From Limanda limanda (Eukaryota; Chordata; Actinopteri; Pleuronectiformes; Pleuronectidae), in the NCBI RefSeq assembly GCF_963576545.1, contig NC_083639.1, positions 12,726,498 through 12,790,497 on the forward strand: a stretch of 64,000 nucleotides of DNA, given 5' to 3'. How positions within the stretch are numbered: position 1 is the stretch's first letter; each line of letters starts with the position of its first letter. The translations under genes were made by a program, and so were the position numbers. The notes beneath the pieces were generated by a model. It was given only the letters and a program-made list of their open reading frames with translations, was not told where the DNA came from and did not search any database. Positions 59,301 through 64,000 of this stretch are shown one piece after another.

Positions 59301-62060
59301 AGACGTTGTGGAATTAGTAGGGAGATGACTATGAGAGATTCTGATACACAATAGAACAATCAAACAGGTTGTAATGTCAGACCTGCTTCTCCAAGGACTT
59401 CCTTTCCTCAGTCTATCTCTATGGGTCATATTGAGTGTGTGGAGCAGTGTTACTTGAGTGCTGTATTTTAAGAATGAACTGGATGCGAGCCAAGGCCTAT
59501 TCGCTATCACAATGCTGAATAAAGGCTAAGTATTCTCACACAACCGAGAAGAATCTTGTCTGGTGAAAGAAGATACTGCAGATAACCAGGTTTCAGGCAG
59601 GAGTTATCTGAGTATTGCTGTGACAGATTTCAATGTGAAAAGCCAATCGTGTGTCTCAGACAAAGGAAAATCATTTCTTCTAAAAGACGATACATTTGAC
59701 AGATTTTGAATTATCGCTCCTCTGCTTCTGTATTATTCAGCAGACAAACTGAGCACACTTGGGTGCGCTCAGAGGCGAGGCGTATTTCTTCCACGCCAGC
59801 AGCTTTGTAACCTTTAAAAGAGAGCACAAGCACAAGCATCCAAACATACAACAATGTGCAGCAAAGCAAGGCCTCTCTAACTAAATTACTGACTTCACTA
59901 ACTCTGCCGAAGAGAAGAGTGAAACAGTATTTCTCTGCCGTGAGGACAGAGTGAAGCCCCACCTGAGCCATCCTCAACCTCAATTACCCACTGCTGATTC
60001 TACAAAGCCTCGGCCGTTCGAGACCTCATTTGACTTTATTACAACGACCACTGGAGAGAGGGTGCCATTAATCAAATAGAAGAGCGAAAGAGTGAGCCGT
60101 CCCTGAGAAAAAGCGAGGAAATTAACTGAAATGGCTTCTGCAGTTGCTCTAGTCTGCTTTCGCCTGCAGCAGGGAGAGTGACCCGGCATTCATCATATAC
60201 CAAATGAAGCTCAAGCTGCATTCAAAGGAAACGCCGCCGTGTAAAGACAGGCTCAATCTTAATAAAGGCAGTAAGAGACAGTTATATGCATTAATTAGGG
60301 GTGTTGGCACTTGATTGATGGGTCTTATTATTCAGTTTCATGTTAAGATTTAATTTCCCTCCAAAATTCGTTACATCTGCCAGAGCAGAGGCTCTCAAAG
60401 TAAGCATCTGGGGGAAAAAACGCAACGCGAGGGAGCATCTGATGAAAAGAGGATAAAATTGAAAGACGAGCACATTAAGCAGGTTAGATAAGCCAGCGTG
60501 TATGTAAATAGGTGCCTTTTTAAAGTATACCCTGCCTTTAATAACAACCGTTTTATCTAACCCTTAGCGTGTACCATTACTTCATCATTATTCTATGTTC
60601 TGTTTGTGCTCTGTACCGTGTGATCCAGGTCTCGAAGCACATAAAGAAATGGTAACATTTGAGAAATTTCATTAAATGGGTTTTCTATGACTTTCCCCAA
60701 AGTTCTCCTTTGTTTATGCCCACTAACACATGATGAAATGAAAAAAAGAAACACCCTCCCTCTGTCTGTTGGGGAGCAAATTACACTCCAGGCAATTAGC
60801 TCGTACAATGGCAGCCAATCTCTATAATGCTTTGTTTGACATCAATGCTGCTGAGTCCTCCAATTCGTTTTCAGACGAAAATCGATGTTATTTGCCAAAA
60901 TAGCTGTCTCCAAATGTATAAACAGGCTGTGCTTAGTACATTGGTAGAGTGCTGTGTGTATTTCCATCAGTCTGCTAATCCCCAACCAGATTCAGTTCGC
61001 AGATCTATGTTCAGAGTGCACTGTAACCTGATGAAACAGCATCCCTGAATTAGTCAATTAAGTACAGGAAACCTCATCCGTCAAGTTGATTGATGGATGC
61101 AATTGAATCGACAATGACAGAAAAATTGTTTTCCTAACAGATGGCTTAGAGAGACTGAGAGGTGATCAATTGCTTCCTGCAGGAAGAGGAAATGGAGTTT
61201 TGCTCGAAGATATCAGACCCAGGGGTATCAATACTGGATGAGCTCTCATGCAGACAGAAAACATCTCTTCACATTGAGCTGCCGTACAGGACACTGTTTA
61301 CCATCGGCTGAGAATGCATCTGATGGTGGGGTTAACCAAGCTGCTTCAGAATCAAACAGTCCAGCCGTGTTCAGACTGACAATCCTGCTGTGTAATGAAA
61401 GCCCATTATTCATTTCAATGCGACAGCTACATGCTGGCAGTGCAGGGTCATCAGACACAAACAGTGAGCCTTACTGAATTCTACATGTTCCGAAAACACT
61501 CAAATATGCACATTCACAACTGTTTTGGAATGTAGACTATAATATAACCTGCAATCATCGAGAGGGAAGATCAAATGACTGCTGTTCTGATAACTGAACA
61601 GAAATCCCCTCCAACAATATATGTGTTTTAAACACTTTCAAATCTACTTTGTTTGGTTCTGACCTTCTAACTTTTCATGTTACTCTGAACCAAAATGTAT
61701 GGATAGTGTTAGATGGACCAAAATATGGTTCAACCAAAGGAGGTGGTCTCAGTTCAGATCAAACTGAACCATGGTTCAGATCATTTGCAGTATGATAATA
61801 CTTTTGGAATAGTTCATACTTTTGGACCAATCGCAAAAAGTTGAGACCCCATTTAACATAACAACTGAAATGAAAACATGAAATAAGATAATTACAGGTG
61901 ACTAAACCTAATAATAGTATCGTCATTATAAAATTACAGTGTCACAGGGCAAAATCTAATATTTTACATTCACCAATGCTCTATTACCTAATGCATATAC
62001 TATTTACTAGTGCCAAAGAAAGCTGCAGAAAACTAAGCTCACCACATTTCTTCAGTAGTT

Positions 62061-62676
62061 GTTCATGTGTATATAGACAACTGGACTTGGTTGAGATTGT
62101 TAAAGATATTTCACTTCTCATCCAAATGGCTTCTTCAGTTCTAATTGACTGGTGGGAAGTTCCAGGTTCCAGTTCCATTGAAGTGACCTATCTAGAGTTA
62201 AAATGCAAGGTCATTAAACCCCCCAGTAAACTTGTGGGTAATTGGGGTCCCCTGAGTCAAGCTGTGAATGGCTGGCAGTACCTCTCAGGGTTACATGAGA
62301 CAGGGCATAGATGGGGGTTGAGATGGAGGAGAGAACTCAGGACAGCACTGTATTTGGCTGACAGTCGGTGTCTTAAACCACCTCCTCTGTTGAATTTTTT
62401 CCAGATTGGCAAATATTGCTTCTGTCACTCGTCTTTCAAACCATCTATCTTCCCTGGAAAAAGTGTCCCTTGTCCTTGAGGTGTAAGTGAATTGCTGATT
62501 CCTTGCCTTCCTTGAGGAATGCTCTCTCATATGCTGTGTGTTTTGTTTCCCCAATGAACAGGTCTGAGTAATTATTTGCATTTTACTGCATAAAACACAT
62601 TTTTCAGGTAGAGCTCAGGAAGCCTGAGAGGTGAAACATCTTTTACAAACTCAAGCAAGTTCAGTTGCCTACGTGA
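62061..62676 (-). mobile_element. Penelope-like retroelement remnant with inverted tails
   Basis: The minus strand of 62061-62138 reads ctgaagaagccatttggatg, then agaagtgaaatat and aaccaagtccagttg, which resembles a 3'-tail sequence common in fish Penelope/Neptune elements. A second, diverged copy of this tail (agcctgagaggtgaaacatc, then aagcaagttcagttgcc) lies at 62616-62676 on the plus strand, so the two face opposite ways. Between them is a decayed C-terminal coding fragment. No reverse transcriptase is left. Confidence 0.6.
62333..62491 (-). pseudogene. Penelope-like endonuclease C-terminal fragment
   Basis: The minus strand reads FSREDRWFERRVTEAIFANL. This resembles the R-E-E-R-W-F-E-R-G-V-K-E-A-I-Y-V segment that follows the GIY-YIG endonuclease in fish Penelope-like proteins. 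It continues toward TVSQIQCCPEF, in place of the family's S-P-T-Y-N-A-V-L. Only the tail of the protein remains and the start is absent. Confidence 0.6.
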
Positions 62677-64000
62677 ACAACGCCTGAGCCTGGACTGCTG
62701 AGACTCTAACACCAACACCATCTGTGGACTAGGTTTTAATGATGGGCTGTATTATTATATTTTCTCCTCAATGTTTTCTTCTGCAATCATTAAATAATTA
62801 TTAACCTCTACTACATAAGCTTATGCCATGTGATCTGAGACATGAAGCTTCACAGAGCATTGTTCAAACATTTCCCCTTTTCCTTTCAGCCTTTGCCATC
62901 AGAGAGGTTCCTGGCTCCAGCTGGTGATGATCCTTCGGGGTACACCACTCACCAGAGCGTACATTTCCATGGAGCTTGGCACCCCTGAACCATTCGTCTC
63001 ACTTCACCTAGCCCCTCGAACACGAAATGCCCAGGGCAGTACGGCCGTCACTTCTCATCACAGCATCAAAGACTCCTCTGTCAGCTGGAATGCAGGAGCT
63101 AGATGGAGAACTGGAAAATATTTCCTCCCTCTTTCAACTGTTCCATTTCATCCTATCTTTCTACCTTGTTTTCACTTCAGTGATTAAAAAGAATTATACA
63201 GCAACTAGTAGTCTTTGTAGAGTGTATATAAAAATGTATGACTCATCTCCATTTCCTCCCACCAGCCGGAATCCGAAATATCCTGCACACAAATCTTTTG
63301 TGTTTGGACCATGTATGGTAACATGCACCATGTACCACCATCTGTAAAAAATGGAGGTGGTTTATACTTAAACATATATAAAGTCTATGGTAGCCATCCA
63401 CTCATGGGCAACTTGAAGCTATGGTGGCCTCTGATTTCAACAAATAATAATTCACACTGCTTTTTAACAAAAGATAAATGAGCCTCTGGTAGTTACTGTT
63501 GCCAAGCCTGTCAGCTTAGTTAGTAATTTTATTAGTAAATCATGTTTTCCTTTGCTTTGTATTGTACATAATCACTTGTTTACTTCTGTATCTTGACATG
63601 CTAAAGGCCGCAGCATTATCCTTTTGAGTTTAAAAAGCCATACACATTCTACTTTCAGAACTTGTACAAACCAGTGCAGAGACTGACGCTGAAAAGATCT
63701 TTCTACCAAATCTGCCTTGAATCTAACTCTGTGACCCAATTGCAAGGAGGTCTCTGTAGCCCCTTTCACCTCATCAAAGATCTGATCCAGCATATTCACT
63801 ACACTCCTCCCAGAGGCAGAGAGACAGCTGCAGCCTCAGAAAAAAAATACCCAGCAGGTTCCCATCTGCCGAGACCTTAAAAAGAGACGGATAGAGCGTG
63901 CCGAGACGAGGATGTTAGGTACTCATGTGGAAAAGGAGCCTTCGAGTAGTAATTACGCTCTTGGCCATTACTCTTTTGTGACCACCGAAATCCCCCCAAA

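Noticed and set aside
61650..61850. Stretch with repeated ggttca/gaacca motifs
   Set aside because: It may be an eroded inverted-repeat element, but ends and duplication could not be defined.
61898..62479. 193-codon plus-strand frame
   Set aside because: It runs antisense through the Penelope-like remnant, whose minus strand has the recognisable coding.

Overview
The window is vertebrate nuclear DNA, almost certainly from a ray-finned (teleost) fish. It holds one host gene split into short exons with GT/AG borders. Its introns are filled with fish-type repeats: tRNA-like SINEs, short inverted-repeat DNA elements, an L1-clade LINE, a Penelope-like fragment and very long pure microsatellites. 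There are no bacterial-type operons or CRISPR arrays, and I saw no functional tRNA or rRNA gene.

Host gene. Fourteen coding exons of a copine lie on the minus strand, from 49517 (5'-most visible exon) down to the stop codon at 5545-5547. They join in frame into 429 residues: the end of C2A, a complete C2B, the linker, and the whole von Willebrand A-like copine domain with its C-terminal tail. Sequence details, especially the tail, point to copine-5 (cpne5). The start codon and most of C2A lie beyond 64000. The stretch 1-5544 is 3'UTR and intergenic DNA.

Mobile elements from low to high coordinate:
(1) 9088-12620 is a complete LTR retrotransposon with apparently identical 531-bp LTRs and a 5-bp target duplication. 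It has no pol gene. Its only ORF (9637-12126) is a short gag-like head followed by three tandem-repeat arrays.
(2) 26145-27381 is a non-autonomous hAT-type element with an 8-bp target duplication. It carries a decayed histone H3 fragment.
(3) 30665-31198 is a small inverted-repeat element with a 9-bp target duplication. It carries a RecQ-like helicase fragment.
(4) 37057-37423 and 8042-8594 are short DNA-transposon derivatives. SINE-like copies lie at 31510, 35372 and 37525.
(5) 40041-44307 is an L1-clade LINE with an intact 1252-residue endonuclease/reverse transcriptase ORF, a poly(A) tail and target duplications.
(6) 62061-62676 is a Penelope-like remnant with inverted tails.

Long microsatellites sit close to copine splice donors: (CA)n at 20210-20376 and (GATA)n at 48819-49377. 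All the large mobile elements lie in copine introns. The candidates most likely to be undescribed are the repeat-ORF LTR element and the hAT element carrying histone H3 sequence.
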